Source: Streptacidiphilus sp. 4-A2 (lineage in GTDB: Bacteria > Actinomycetota > Actinomycetes > Streptomycetales > Streptomycetaceae). Taken from it: 64,000 nucleotides of DNA. The position numbers and the translations under genes were made by a program. The DNA lies in assembly GCA_014284505.1 (NCBI GenBank), contig JAAFYY010000001.1, forward strand, positions 124,001 to 188,000. Reading direction: 5' to 3'. The notes beneath the pieces were generated by a model. It saw nothing but the letters and a program-made list of their open reading frames with translations, made no database searches and was not told the DNA's origin. Below are positions 10,066-18,720 of this stretch, in pieces; position 1 is the first letter of the stretch; each line of letters begins with the position of its first letter.

Positions 10066-10384
10066 CGCGCGATCCTCCCACAGCCCGGCCGCCGGGCCGT
10101 CCACCAGTTGCCCCAGCCGGCGGCGCCGCACAGGCCGGAATACTGGCGCCACCCGCGCCTGCAACGACCACCACTTCGTGGTCCACGCCTGCGCCTCGAC
10201 CAGCGAATTCCCGCCCATACCTACTGAAAACAGCAGCTCGCAGGCCGAAATCAAGGCTGGAGTACTATGGCGGGAAATCTCGAAAGGGATGGACAGCGAT
10301 GGCATCCGATTCCCCCGCGAGACCAGTATCGCCTCCGAGTTTCCGACCGGATTCTCGGGTTGGAAGCACAAAGGGGCTGCCGCA

Positions 10385-10975
10385 ATGAATGAGTCCGCCC
10401 GTCCGCTCGGTGGACGGCTTCCGCTGGCCGACCCGGCGACGCTCGCCACCGCCCAGCGCGAGCTCTACGACCAGCTGATCGGCTCGTGGGTGGTGTTCAC
10501 CGACAAGCTGGGCATCCGGTCGACGACCGAGGACGGCCGCCTGATCGGCCCGTTCAACGCGCTTCTGCTGCATCCCGAGGTGACGGCGAAGCTGTTGGAG
10601 TTCCAGGCCGCCGAGTCGACGCACACCGGCCTGTCGCCGAGCGTGCGTGAAGTGGTGATCATCGTGCTCGGCTCCGTGTACGGCGCGGACTACGAGCTGT
10701 ACGCGCACAAGTCCGTGGCGCGGACCGCCGGACTGGCCGACGACCATGTCGTGGCCCTCTCCGGCGGTAGCATCCCGGAAGGCCTGGGCGAGCACGAGCA
10801 GCTCGCTGCCCGGCTCACCCAGGCGCTGGCCACCCGTCACCACGTCGACGACGACCTGTATCAGCAGGCCGAGTCGGCTTTCGGAGCGAAGGGCCTGTTC
10901 GACATCGCCGCCGTGATGGGCGTCTACCACACGGTGTGCACCATGCTCACCCTGTTCGAGGTGCCGGCACCCTAA
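10385..10975 (+). CDS. Carboxymuconolactone decarboxylase-like (AhpD fold) protein
   Basis: A 196-residue intact protein from ATG 10385 with AAGGGG upstream. It has the CMD/AhpD helical core (LIGPFNALLLHPEV, LSPSVREVVIIVLGSVY, DYELYAHKSVARTAG). The redox CxxC pair of true AhpD peroxidases is absent; only the histidine of the E-x(2)-C-x(2)-H region is recognisable. It is therefore probably not a thiol peroxidase. Its stop overlaps the end of the convergent GNAT gene. Confidence 0.75.
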   Translation: MNESARPLGGRLPLADPATLATAQRELYDQLIGSWVVFTDKLGIRSTTEDGRLIGPFNALLLHPEVTAKLLEFQAAESTHTGLSPSVREVVIIVLGSVYGADYELYAHKSVARTAGLADDHVVALSGGSIPEGLGEHEQLAARLTQALATRHHVDDDLYQQAESAFGAKGLFDIAAVMGVYHTVCTMLTLFEVPAP

Positions 10976-11491
10976 TGCCCAGGGCCCGGCCGGCGTGCGA
11001 GGTCGCGCTGGTACCAGACGCCCGGCTTACCGCCGAGGCCGGCCGGGTCTGCCGGACCGACCAGGGCGAACCCGGCCTTGGTCAGCACCTTCTGGGACGC
11101 GGCATTGGCGTCGGCGGTGGCCGCCCGCAGGGTGCGCAGTCCGTGCCGCGCCGCCGCCAGCCGACAGCTCCAGGACGGACGCGGTCGCCACGCCGCGGCC
11201 GGTGACGTGCTGCGCGACCCGGTAGCCGAGGTTGGCCGTGCCGTCCTCGAAGTCGTACAGGTTGAACCGGCCCAGCACCGAGCCGTCCGCGGCGACCAGC
11301 ACGTAGCAGGCGCAGATGCCGGCCTCCTGCTCAGCCAGCAAGGCGCCGTGCCGCTCGGCGAACCGGTCGTAGAACTCGTCACCACGGTCGGAGACCGAGG
11401 CGGCGAAGTAGGCACGGTTCGCCAGCTCGAAGGCCAGGACCGCCTGGGCATGGCCGGCATCCAGCTGCTTCAACTCGGGCACCTGCGTCAC
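10972..11491 (-). CDS. GNAT-family N-acetyltransferase (one frameshift)
   Basis: From GTG 11491 the protein has the RimJ/RimL-like GNAT layout: YFAASVSDRG early, GRFNLYDFEDGTANLGYRVA (beta4), then the acetyl-CoA loop GRGVATASVLEL. At about 11163 the frame shifts, and the conserved C-terminus resumes (RLAAARHGLRTLRA, ANAASQKVLTKAGF). Length is about 172 residues. It probably acetylates an amino group on a protein N-terminus or small molecule; the substrate is unknown. Confidence 0.75.
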
Positions 11492-11590
11492 CCTACCCGG
11501 ACAGGGCACCGGGGCCACCTGTTTTTCCGAGCGGCAGACAGCCCCAAGACCATGGCACATCAGGTGCGGCAGCCGGATTACCGGCCTTCG

Positions 11591-11607
11591 GAATCCCGCT
11601 GGGATTC
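11591..11607. repeat. Short perfect hairpin in a gene-free stretch
   Basis: GAATCCC and GGGATTC flank a three-base loop within 11492-11811. That stretch is less GC-rich than its surroundings and holds no gene I can support. The hairpin could lie in the untranslated leader of the GNAT gene or end transcripts from the left. Confidence 0.35.
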
Positions 11608-11811
11608 AAATGGAATTTCCGAACGTTCACCCATTGGGCGGGAGAATTCATCCCCTACCCCGGAGCAGAACGCAGAGCCCCGCATTCGGCAGCTGATGGC
11701 AGTCGCCATTCAGGGCCCGCGCCGCCCGCAGCTCCCGCGCACGCCCCATCCCCGCGCCGGGAGCTTCATGGGTCTTCATCCATTGACGGGTTGAGCAGGG
11801 CGGCTCCGAGC

Positions 11812-12511
11812 TCAACCCGCGAGCTGCGGGTAGAGCGCGGTGAGATCAGCCGACAGGCCGCCTTTGACCCGGCGTGAGAGATCGTCGGCGAGCACCTCGT
11901 AGGCGTCCGCCTCGATGCCGTCCAGCGCCTGGCGGGCGACGTCCTCGGGGCGGGACTTGGGGCCGTCCACGTGCGCGGCCATGTCGGTGTCGACGTAGCC
12001 GACATGCAGTCCGGTGACGGTGATGCCGCGCGGCGCCAGCGCCAGGCGCAGCGAGTTGGTCTGCGACCACAGGGCCGCCTTGGAGGCACTGTAGGAGCCG
12101 GAGAGCGCGATCCAGGACAGCACCGAGTGCACGTTCAGCAGGTGGCCGCCGCCGTTGCGTTCGATGACGGGACAAACGCGCGGGCGGTGAGCAGCGGGCC
12201 GTAGAAGTTGGTCTCGAAGTCGTCGCGGACGTCCTGCACCGGGTCGGTGAGGAAGTCGGCGGCGATGGCGCGTCCCGCGTTGTTGATCAGAACGGTGACG
12301 TCCTGCGCCTGCTCGGCCGCGGCCGCCACCGAGGGGGGTCGGTCACCTCCAGGGCGAGGGCGACAGCGTCGGGGTGGGTGACGGTGGAGGCGTCGCGGGC
12401 GGTCGCGTAGACCTTCTTCGCGCCCCGCTCGTAGAGGCCTTCGACCAGTGCCTTGCCCAGCCCCCGGCTGCCGCCGGTGACCAGGACGGTGGCTCCTGCG
12501 ATCGCGGTCAT
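11812..12511 (-). CDS. Short-chain dehydrogenase/reductase (two frameshifts)
   Basis: Classical SDR assembled from three frames. From ATG 12511 the Rossmann loop is VLVTGGSRGLGKAL. At about 12333 a run of six C needs a seventh to continue into VTVLINNAGRA. At about 12168 GG is reduced to G before VIERNGGGHLLNVHS. The last part carries the catalytic tyrosine and lysine (YSASKAALW) and TGLHVGYVDTDMA. Repaired length is about 234 residues. It is divergent from a TetR gene with shared operators, suggesting induction when the repressor's ligand, perhaps this enzyme's substrate, is present. Confidence 0.85.
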
Positions 12512-12522
12512 GATGTCTCCCT

Positions 12523-12552
12523 CTGTCGGCATGAAACCTGTCGGCATGAAAC
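12523..12552. repeat. Exact 15-bp tandem duplication in the SDR leader
   Basis: CTGTCGGCATGAAAC occurs twice without a gap (12523-12537 and 12538-12552), between the SDR start codon and the operators. It may be a slippage duplication of the leader. Confidence 0.8.
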
Positions 12553-12554
12553 GT

Positions 12555-12572
12555 GGAAACCGATCGGTTTCC
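12555..12572. promoter_or_regulatory. TetR operator, copy 1
   Basis: GGAAACCGATCGGTTTCC is a perfect 18-base palindrome in the divergent SDR/TetR intergenic region. Symmetry, length and position fit a TetR dimer site. Confidence 0.75.
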
Positions 12573-12580
12573 ACTATCGT

Positions 12581-12594
12581 AAACCGATCGGTTT
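12581..12594. promoter_or_regulatory. TetR operator, copy 2
   Basis: AAACCGATCGGTTT repeats the core of copy 1 as a perfect 14-base palindrome. Centre-to-centre spacing is 24 bases, slightly over two helical turns, which would allow two dimers on similar faces. Confidence 0.7.
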
Positions 12595-12627
12595 CCAGAT
12601 GGCAAGCGCAGGCGTAAGGTGGGGCTC

Positions 12628-13196
12628 ATGACCACAGCTCCCACCCGGGACCGGCTGCTCGACGCCGCAGCCGAGCTCTTCTACCGCGACGGCACCGGCA
12701 TCGGCGTCGAGGCCCTGTGCAAGGCCGCGGGCGTCTCCAAGCGCTCCATGTACCAGCTGTTCGACAGCAAGGACCAGGTCCTGGCCGCCAGCCTGGAACG
12801 CAGCGTCCCCGGCTACCAGTCCCAGCTGCTGCCGACCGACGACGACCCGCGCCCGCCCCGGGAGCTGATCCTGCATGTGTTCGAGCAGCTGGAGGCATCC
12901 GCCGCCTCCCCGCAGTACCGCGGCTGCCCGTTCGTCGCAACCGCCGTCGAACTCAAGGACCCCGACCACCCGGCCAGCCTCGTCGCCCGGCACGCCAAGC
13001 AGGCGCTGACCGGCTACTTCCGCGAGCAGGCCGCCCGGGCCGGTGCGGCGGACCCCGAGCTACTGGCCGCCAGCTGACCATCGTGTTCGACGGCGCCGGC
13101 GCCCGGGCCGTGGTCCAGGGCGAGGGCCTGGACGGCCTGGCCCTCACCACAGCCGCCACCCTGCTGGACGCCGCCGGCCTGACCGCAGCCACCTGA
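12628..13196 (+). CDS. TetR-family repressor (one frameshift)
   Basis: From ATG 12628 the N-terminal helix-turn-helix is clear (RDRLLDAAAELFYRDGTG, then VEALCKAAGVSKRSMYQLF). The ligand domain contains YRGCPFVATAVEL, typical of TetR_C groups controlling oxidoreductases. At about 13068 CCC is reduced to CC, giving a false stop; repaired, the protein continues RQLTIVFDGAGARAVVQ to 13196 (about 189 residues). It most likely binds the two palindromes and controls itself and the SDR. Confidence 0.85.
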
Positions 13197-13281
13197 CCCC
13201 GCGTTCCGCAGCCGCCAGGTCGTATTGAAGCCGGCCACGGTCACCCGGAAGCATGTCGCGGCCCCACTTCCGGGGCACGCC

Positions 13282-14069
13282 CTACTCGCTCCGGAGAACG
13301 AAGAACAGGAAGCACAGGAAGCGCGGCTTGGCCGCGATCTCCTCGGGGAACAGCTCACGGGCGGCCGGATCCGGGTCCGGCTCGCTGATGGCCGTGATCT
13401 GCAGGCCTGCCGCGGTGAACGCCTCCACCATCGCGTGCAGCGGCCTGTGCCAGAGGCTCATCAGGGCGCTCCGGCCGCCGATGTTCCACTCCTCGCTCCA
13501 GTTGGTGGTGTCGAAGTAGTTGTAATCGGCCTCACGGCCGGCCAGGCGGTGCATGAGATGGATCGCGAAGGGATGCTCCACGGATGCGATCAGCCGACCG
13601 CCGGGCCTGAGCACGCGCCGCAGCTCGGCCAGGGCCGGGCCCAGTCCTTCAGGTAGTGCAGCACCAGCGACGCGACCACATCGTCGAAAGCGTCGTCCGG
13701 GTAGGGAAGCGGGCTGCCGAGGTCGGCCACCCGCAGGTCCGCACCGTCACCGAGCCGTCGCCGGGCCAGCTCCAGCATCCCGGCACTCGCGTCGAAGCCG
13801 CTCACCAGGGCGCCACGGTCACGCAGCGCCGCGGAGAGCGGCCCTGCGCCGCAGCCCGCGTCGAGAATCCGCCGACCGGCCACGTCCCCGGCAAGGGCCA
13901 GCATCGCGGGCCGTTCGTAGTAGGCGTTGACGAGGCTCGTCTCGTTCTCGGCCGAGTACGCCTCGGCAAAACTGTCGTAGTCGTTGACCTTGGGCGGATC
14001 CACAGCCGCAGCGGACGGCAAGCCGAGACCGGCGGAGCCCACGTGTTCCTGCTGCTCGTCAGAAGTCAT
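13282..14069 (-). CDS. SAM-dependent methyltransferase (one frameshift)
   Basis: From ATG 14069 the sequence DYDSFAEAYSAENE leads into motif I (RRILDAGCGAGPLSAAL) and FDASAGMLELARRRLG, a UbiE/Coq5-like class I fold. At about 13641 GGGG is reduced to GGG in the minus-strand sequence. Repaired, it reads DWGPALAELRRVLRPGGRL and continues to 13282 with IEH-type sequence around VEHPF. Repaired length is about 263 residues. Substrate is unknown. Confidence 0.8.
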
Positions 14070-14199
14070 GGTGCGGGAGACGCCTGCCGCACCTGCCCGG
14101 TTCCTTGCCCGGCCGCCAGCAGGCGACGGCCATCCGCCCGGGGAACAGCGGGCGAGCGGGGCCGGGCCCGGGCCCGGCGAGGGGCACCACAAGCGATGG

Positions 14200-14690
14200 T
14201 CAAAGGCCGAGCAGTACCGGTGTGGCCGGGGCTCCGCCAGTGATCAGCGCCGCGAGCGGCCCGGCGAGGTCACGGGCGAGAACAGCTCGGTACCGCGGTA
14301 GTCGGCGATGTCCCGCAGCGACCACCAACGGAAGCCGTCGATGTTCTCAGCGGCGAGCTCGTGGTCGGACAGCGCGCCGCGAGGACGGAACGATGCGGTG
14401 CGGACAAGAAAATAGTCGTTGATCACGCCGTCGTAGCCAGGCGCATGTCCGGGCGCGACGACCTGCTGGTGCCAGACATGCGGCGGACCTCCTCCAGCGC
14501 CAGCCCTGTCTCCTCATCCAGCTCCCGGCGGAGGGCGGCGAGCGGGGTCTCGCCGGGCTCGATACCTCCGCCCGGGGCTGCCCACACGACCGTGCCGGCC
14601 GGATCCGGGAGAGAAGCGACACAGCAGGATGCGGTCGTCCTCGTCGAGGATGACCGCACGGACCGAGCGACGCAGGTTCACTGAGGACAT
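14200..14690 (-). CDS. NUDIX hydrolase (three frameshifts)
   Basis: Begins MSSVNLRRSVRAVILDEDDR from ATG 14690. The NUDIX box is complete (GGIEPGETPLAA followed by RRELDEETGL, with the catalytic glutamates). Breaks at about 14610, 14481 and 14275 separate this from VWHQQVVAPGHAPGYDGVI, NDYFLVRTASFRPRGAL and RDLAGPLAALITGG. Adding single C residues at the last two restores one protein of about 165 residues ending at 14200. Such enzymes hydrolyse nucleoside-diphosphate-linked compounds; the substrate is unknown. Confidence 0.8.
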
Positions 14691-14860
14691 CCGCGCATGC
14701 TATCCACCAGTGACCACCACGATCCCCGGAACAGCGGTCCTGGCCCCCGGCGGCCGGCCGGCACCCGGCCGCGGAGCCCGAGCAAAAACCTGTTGGCGGA
14801 TCATGGCGATCACGTGCTAATTTTCCGGTGGCCGTGCGAGAGACCGAGGAGGTGGTACCC

Positions 14861-14914
14861 GTGAACGCAGTATCGACATGGGTGCTCCCCTCTGGGGCCA
14901 CGGTCGGGCGATAA
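14861..14914 (+). CDS. Candidate 17-residue leader peptide
   Basis: A very strong ribosome-binding sequence (GAGGAGGTGG, about 14846-14855) precedes GTG 14861, opening a 17-codon frame (VNAVSTWVLPSGATVGR) that ends at TAA 14914. The stop lies in the loop of a perfect hairpin (14905-14922), and the hydrolase gene starts 46 bases later. The arrangement resembles a translated leader controlling the next gene. The peptide has no obvious amino-acid run that would name the signal. Confidence 0.45.
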   Translation: MNAVSTWVLPSGATVGR

Positions 14915-14922
14915 ATCGCCCG
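14905..14922 (+). promoter_or_regulatory. Hairpin overlapping the leader-peptide stop
   Basis: CGGGCGAT (14905-14912) pairs perfectly with ATCGCCCG (14915-14922), leaving AA in the loop. A ribosome stopping on the leader would open this stem. No T-run follows, so a role in translation or RNA stability is as likely as attenuation. Confidence 0.45.
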
Positions 14923-14959
14923 GGAGCGCCATTCAAGAGCTCTCCCGAAGGACAAGACC

Positions 14960-15682
14960 ATGCAGTTCATCTCTGAGCGGCGCCTCGACGACGGCGTCCT
15001 CGAACGCGAATTCACCCTGGGCGAGATCCCCGGCACCCTGTGGACGCCCGAATCCGCCGCACCGACCCCGCTGATCCTGATGGCCCACAACAACGGCCTG
15101 CCCAAGGGTCAGCCCCGGCTGGTGGCCCGGGCCCGGCAGACCGCGGCATACGGCTACGCGGTGGCCAGCATCGACGCCGCCGGGTGCGGCAGCCGCCCCC
15201 GTTCCGCCGCCGAGGACCAGGCCCGCGCCGACCTCCGCCAGGCGATGCAGGCCGGTGAGCCGGTGGACGAGATCTTCGAATCCCTCGTCGGCCCGCTGGT
15301 CGAAAAGGCGGCCCCGGAATGGCGGACCACCCTGGACGCCCTCCTTGCGCTGCCGGAGATCGGCGGCCCGGTCGGGTACTCGGGGTGGACCGCCGTCGGC
15401 ATCCGCCTCGCTGCGATCGAACCCCGCATCGCGGCCGCCGGTTTCTTCGCCGGGGCACGTGCCTCGCGCCCAGCGCGAGGAGGCCCGGCAGCTCACCATT
15501 CCGCTTCAGTTCCTGCTCCAGTGGGACGACGAAGGGAACCCCGGCAGCGGGCCCTGGATCTGTTCGACGCCTTCGGCAGCACGGAGAAGACGCTGCACGC
15601 CAATATGGGCGGGCACACCGGAACCCCGTGGTTCGAGGTCGAGAACGGGGGCCGGTTCTTCGACCGGCACCTGAAGAAGTGA
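14960..15682 (+). CDS. Alpha/beta hydrolase, dienelactone-hydrolase-like (compensated frameshifts)
   Basis: The frame is open throughout (240 residues), but residues about 168-193 are nonsense. In another frame, 15461-15538 encodes HVPRAQREEARQLTIPLQFL and LLQWDDEGNP, the expected family sequence. Two breaks (about 15461, and a CCCC run near 15538) therefore cancel. The fold starts with GTLWTPESAAPTPLILMAHN, the nucleophile elbow is VGYSGWT (Ser) and the terminal catalytic region is NMGGHTG (His). Substrate is unknown. An automatic annotation would call this intact but carry a wrong 26-residue stretch. Confidence 0.8.
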   Translation: MQFISERRLDDGVLEREFTLGEIPGTLWTPESAAPTPLILMAHNNGLPKGQPRLVARARQTAAYGYAVASIDAAGCGSRPRSAAEDQARADLRQAMQAGEPVDEIFESLVGPLVEKAAPEWRTTLDALLALPEIGGPVGYSGWTAVGIRLAAIEPRIAAAGFFAGARASRPARGGPAAHHSASVPAPVGRRREPRQRALDLFDAFGSTEKTLHANMGGHTGTPWFEVENGGRFFDRHLKK

Positions 15683-15929
15683 TGCCGGGCCGTCAGGCCG
15701 GTATCAGACGGTAGACGGCTGCCGAGCAGCATGCCGCTCGTCGAGGAGAGGCCCCGCCCTCCTCGACGAGCGGCGGCCGGCAGCTGCACAGCGGCCCGCG
15801 AGCACGGCTGCCCCGGTTGGTCTCCGGCATGGATCGGCTTCTCGTGCGCTGCGAAGATCTTCTCGCGTTCTCGCCGGGTCCTCGCCCCGGCCCCGCCAGG
15901 TCCGAAACGGGAGAAACGGGGGCGGTCGA

Positions 15930-16589
15930 TCAGCGGGTGGCCGCCTTGACGGCTTCCGCCACGGGCGTGTCCCCGCCGATCAGCTCCAGTGTCCGTCCGG
16001 CAGTCCCCGGTTCGTCGAGCAGGGCGGCAGCACCGCCGCCACATCGTCGCGGGTGACGTCCCCGCGCCCGGTGGACTCGGCCAGCGCCACCCGGCCGGTT
16101 CCGGGGTCGTCGGTCAGCCGCCCCGGGCGCAGGACGCTCCAGTCGAGCCCGGCCCGCGACCGCACGTCGGCGTCCGCCGCGCCCTTGGCCCGCAGGTAGG
16201 CGGCGAAGACCGGGTCGGTACCCGCCGGGGGTTCGCGGTCCGCCCCCATGGCGGACACCACGATGAAGCGCCGCACCCCGGCCGCCTCGGCCGCGTCCGC
16301 GAACAGGGCGCACGCCGCGCGATCGACCGTGTCCTTGCGTGCCTCCCCGCTGCCCGGCCCGGCTCCGGCAGCGAAGACAGCTGCGTCCGCGGCTTCCAGG
16401 TGCCGGGCGACGTCGGCGACGGCCGCCGACTCCAGGTCGCACACCACAGGCTCGGCGCCCGCCGCCAGCAGATCGCCCGCCTGCTCCGGCCTGCGAATGA
16501 TCCCTGCTACCTCGTCCCCGCGCGCGCGGAGCAGCCGCTCAAGCCGCAGCGCGATCTGACCATGACCACCACCCGACAACAATGCGCAT
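15930..16589 (-). CDS. NAD(P)H-binding (atypical SDR) protein (two frameshifts)
   Basis: From ATG 16589 the protein reads MRIVV, then after a break at about 16573 GGHGQIALRLERLLRARGDEV, a Rossmann glycine loop. It continues CDLESAAVADVARHL and VRRFIVVSAMGADRE. At about 16027 GG is reduced to G; repaired, the C-terminus is AALLDEPGTAGRTLELIGG to 15930. Length is about 220 residues. It belongs to the YwnB/HSCARG-like NAD(P)-binding group, often flavin- or NADPH-linked reductases or sensors. Confidence 0.8.
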
Positions 16590-16671
16590 GCACACGAACC
16601 TACGCCTCAGCCCGCCGTTCGCGCCGGAGAACCACCAGCCGGCGGCTCCCGGATCGCCCGCTCAGTCGGCG

Positions 16672-17439
16672 AACGATCCGTGGCGTCCCGCGCCGTCGGC
16701 GAAGCGGCCGGCGCCGGTCCCGGTCTCGCCGGCGGCGAGCGGCACCAGGCCGTGGCGGTACTCGCGGGCCAGGGCAGCCGACTCGCTGAGACCGTGCTGC
16801 TCACGGGCGGACAGGCGGTCATGGCGCAGGCACAGCTGGGGAAGCCGGCGATCTCACGGGCGAGCTGCTCCGCCGCCGGGCGGGCCTGGCCGGTCGGTAC
16901 CAGCCGGTTGGCCAGTCCGATGGCGTACGCCTCCTCGGCAGGGACGGGACGGCCGGTGAGAATCATGTCCATGGCCCGGCTCTCGCCGATCAGGCGGGGC
17001 AGCCGTACCGTGCCGCCGTCGATCAGCGGCACTCCCCACCGGCGGCAGACACGCCGAAGACCGAGTCCTGCTCGGCCACCCTGAGGTCGCACCACAGGGC
17101 CAGCTCCAGGCCTCCGGCGACCGCGTGGCCGCTGACAGCGGCGATGACGGGCTTGCTCAGCCGGATGCGGGTGGGACCCATCGGCCCGTCCCCATCGGCC
17201 GAAACGGTGTTGCCGCGCTCGGTGCCGATGGCCTTGAGGTCGGCGCCGGCGCAGAAGGTGCCGCCCTCGCCCCACAGCACGGCGACGGAGGCATCCGGGT
17301 CGGCGTCGAACTCCCGGAAGGCGCCTGCGAGCTGACGGGCGGTCGAGCCGTCGACGGCGTTGCGGACCTGTGGGCGGCTGAGGATCACCGTGGTCACCGG
17401 GCCGTCGCGCTCGATCCGTACCGCGGAGTCCTCGCTCAT
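16672..17439 (-). CDS. Enoyl-CoA hydratase/isomerase (two frameshifts)
   Basis: Starts at ATG 17439 behind GGAGGAAG. Crotonase hallmarks are present: GGTFCAGADLKAIG (oxyanion hole) and VAGGLELALWCDLRVAEQD. At about 17050 TT is reduced to T; repaired, it reads CRRWGVPLIDGGTVRLPRL. At about 16841 CCCCC is reduced to CCCC before LCLRHDRLSAREQ. The C-terminal trimerisation helix ends at 16672. Repaired length is about 256 residues. It probably acts on acyl-CoA thioesters; no other beta-oxidation gene is adjacent. Confidence 0.85.
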
Positions 17440-17615
17440 CGTTCTTCCTCCCGAAAAGGTCTCACCGAAGGGGTTGCGCACGCCCGGCGGAATGCCTCCG
17501 CCAACCGCAGCGTACGCGCGCCCGCTCGACGCCCCCGGGGCCCGCTCGGCGCTCTCCCCCATGCGCCGACCCCGACGGCCGCCGGCGCGGCACCCGATCA
17601 CCCGCGCGAGGCGTG

Positions 17616-17849
17616 ATGACGACCTTCGATACGGGGAACATGCCTGGCATGGAATACATCGCCCTGGCACATCAGACCGGCGTTCGGCTCGCCGAGGTCG
17701 GCTTCCTCCTCATCGTCATCGCCGGCATCTGGTTCGCCTCGGCGCCGGCCTTCAAGCACAGCACCGCCCGGACCGTGGTCGCGTCCGCCGCGCTCGCCGC
17801 CGCCGGTGTGCTCCTGATCATCGCCACGCACTGGGGCCACTTCGGTTAG
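17616..17849 (+). CDS. Small two-helix membrane protein
   Basis: A 77-residue intact frame (or 69 residues from ATG 17640, which has GGGG upstream). Two hydrophobic helices are visible, VGFLLIVIAGIWFASA and VVASAALAAAGVLLIIA, separated by a short polar loop with FKHSTAR. No family is recognised. It is divergent from the enoyl-CoA hydratase and precedes an MgtC-like gene by about 100 bases. Confidence 0.55.
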   Translation: MTTFDTGNMPGMEYIALAHQTGVRLAEVGFLLIVIAGIWFASAPAFKHSTARTVVASAALAAAGVLLIIATHWGHFG

Positions 17850-17953
17850 CCCGCCCCGTCAGCGTCGAATGTCCGCTGACCGCCGTCGCGACTTGTGCCG
17901 AACATCGAACGGCAATGACAGCGCTCGTTCTCGGCACCCCGTAATCTGCCCAG

Positions 17954-18683
17954 ATGGAGCTGGCAGCGTGGGGTGAGCCGACCGGGCAGGGCTGGGGCCA
18001 GATCGGCGAACTGGCGCTGGCGTTCGGCTTGTCCACGGCCATCGGCCTGGAGCGTGAGATCCGGCAGAAGAGCGCCGGTCTGCGTACCCACACACTGGTC
18101 GGATTCGGTGCGGCGCTGATCGTGCTCGTGTCCAAGTACGGCTTCACCGACGTCCTCGGCACCCATGTGGTCCTGGACCCTTCCCGGATGGCCGCGCAGA
18201 TCGTCTCCGGCATCGGTTTCATCGGCGGCGGACTGATCTTCGTGCGCAGTGACGCGGTACGCGGCCTGACCACGGCCGCCGTCGTCTGGCTGACCGCCGC
18301 CGTGGGTATGGCCGCCGGAGCCGGCCTGCCGGTCCTGGCCCTGGTGGTGACCGCCGGACACTTCCTGGTCGTGCTCTGCTTCGCGCCGCTGGCGGCCCGC
18401 ATCCCCGGCTCCACCCGCGCGCCGGCCCGGCTGCGGATCGACTACGCCGAGGGGCGCGGCATCCTGCGCACCGTGCTGACCAGGTGCACCAGCATGGGTT
18501 TCACCGTCGCCGCGCTCTCCACCGAACAGTACGGTCACGACCTGGACACCGAACACTCCCCCCGGTCACCGTCCACCTCACCGTCCAAGGCCAGCGTCCG
18601 GCCACCGAGTTGGCCGCGGTCCTCTCGGAGATCGACGGTGTGCACCACGTCGACGCCGCCCCGAGGACATGCTCGACCAGTGA
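17954..18683 (+). CDS. MgtC/SapB-family membrane protein (two frameshifts)
   Basis: The MgtC signature GLEREIRQKSAGLRTHTLVG is followed by several membrane helices (IVSGIGFIGGGLIFVRS, GLTTAAVVWLTAAVGMA). The cytoplasmic C-terminal domain breaks at about 18562 (a C run needs one more) and 18664; repaired, it reads VTVHLTVQGQRPATELAAVL and ends EDMLDQ with TGA 18683. Length is about 243 residues. In other bacteria MgtC proteins affect membrane energetics and Mg or phosphate homeostasis; the role here is inferred from family only. Confidence 0.85.
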
Positions 18684-18720
18684 CAGAGCGGGGCGGTGCC
18701 CGGCGGGGATCGCCGCCCGG

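Noticed and set aside
10195..11650. Inverted GAATTCCCGCCCAT / GGGCGGGAGAATTC motifs flanking the CMD-GNAT pair as mobile-element ends
   Set aside because: Short, imperfect similarity, no transposase, no target duplication visible.
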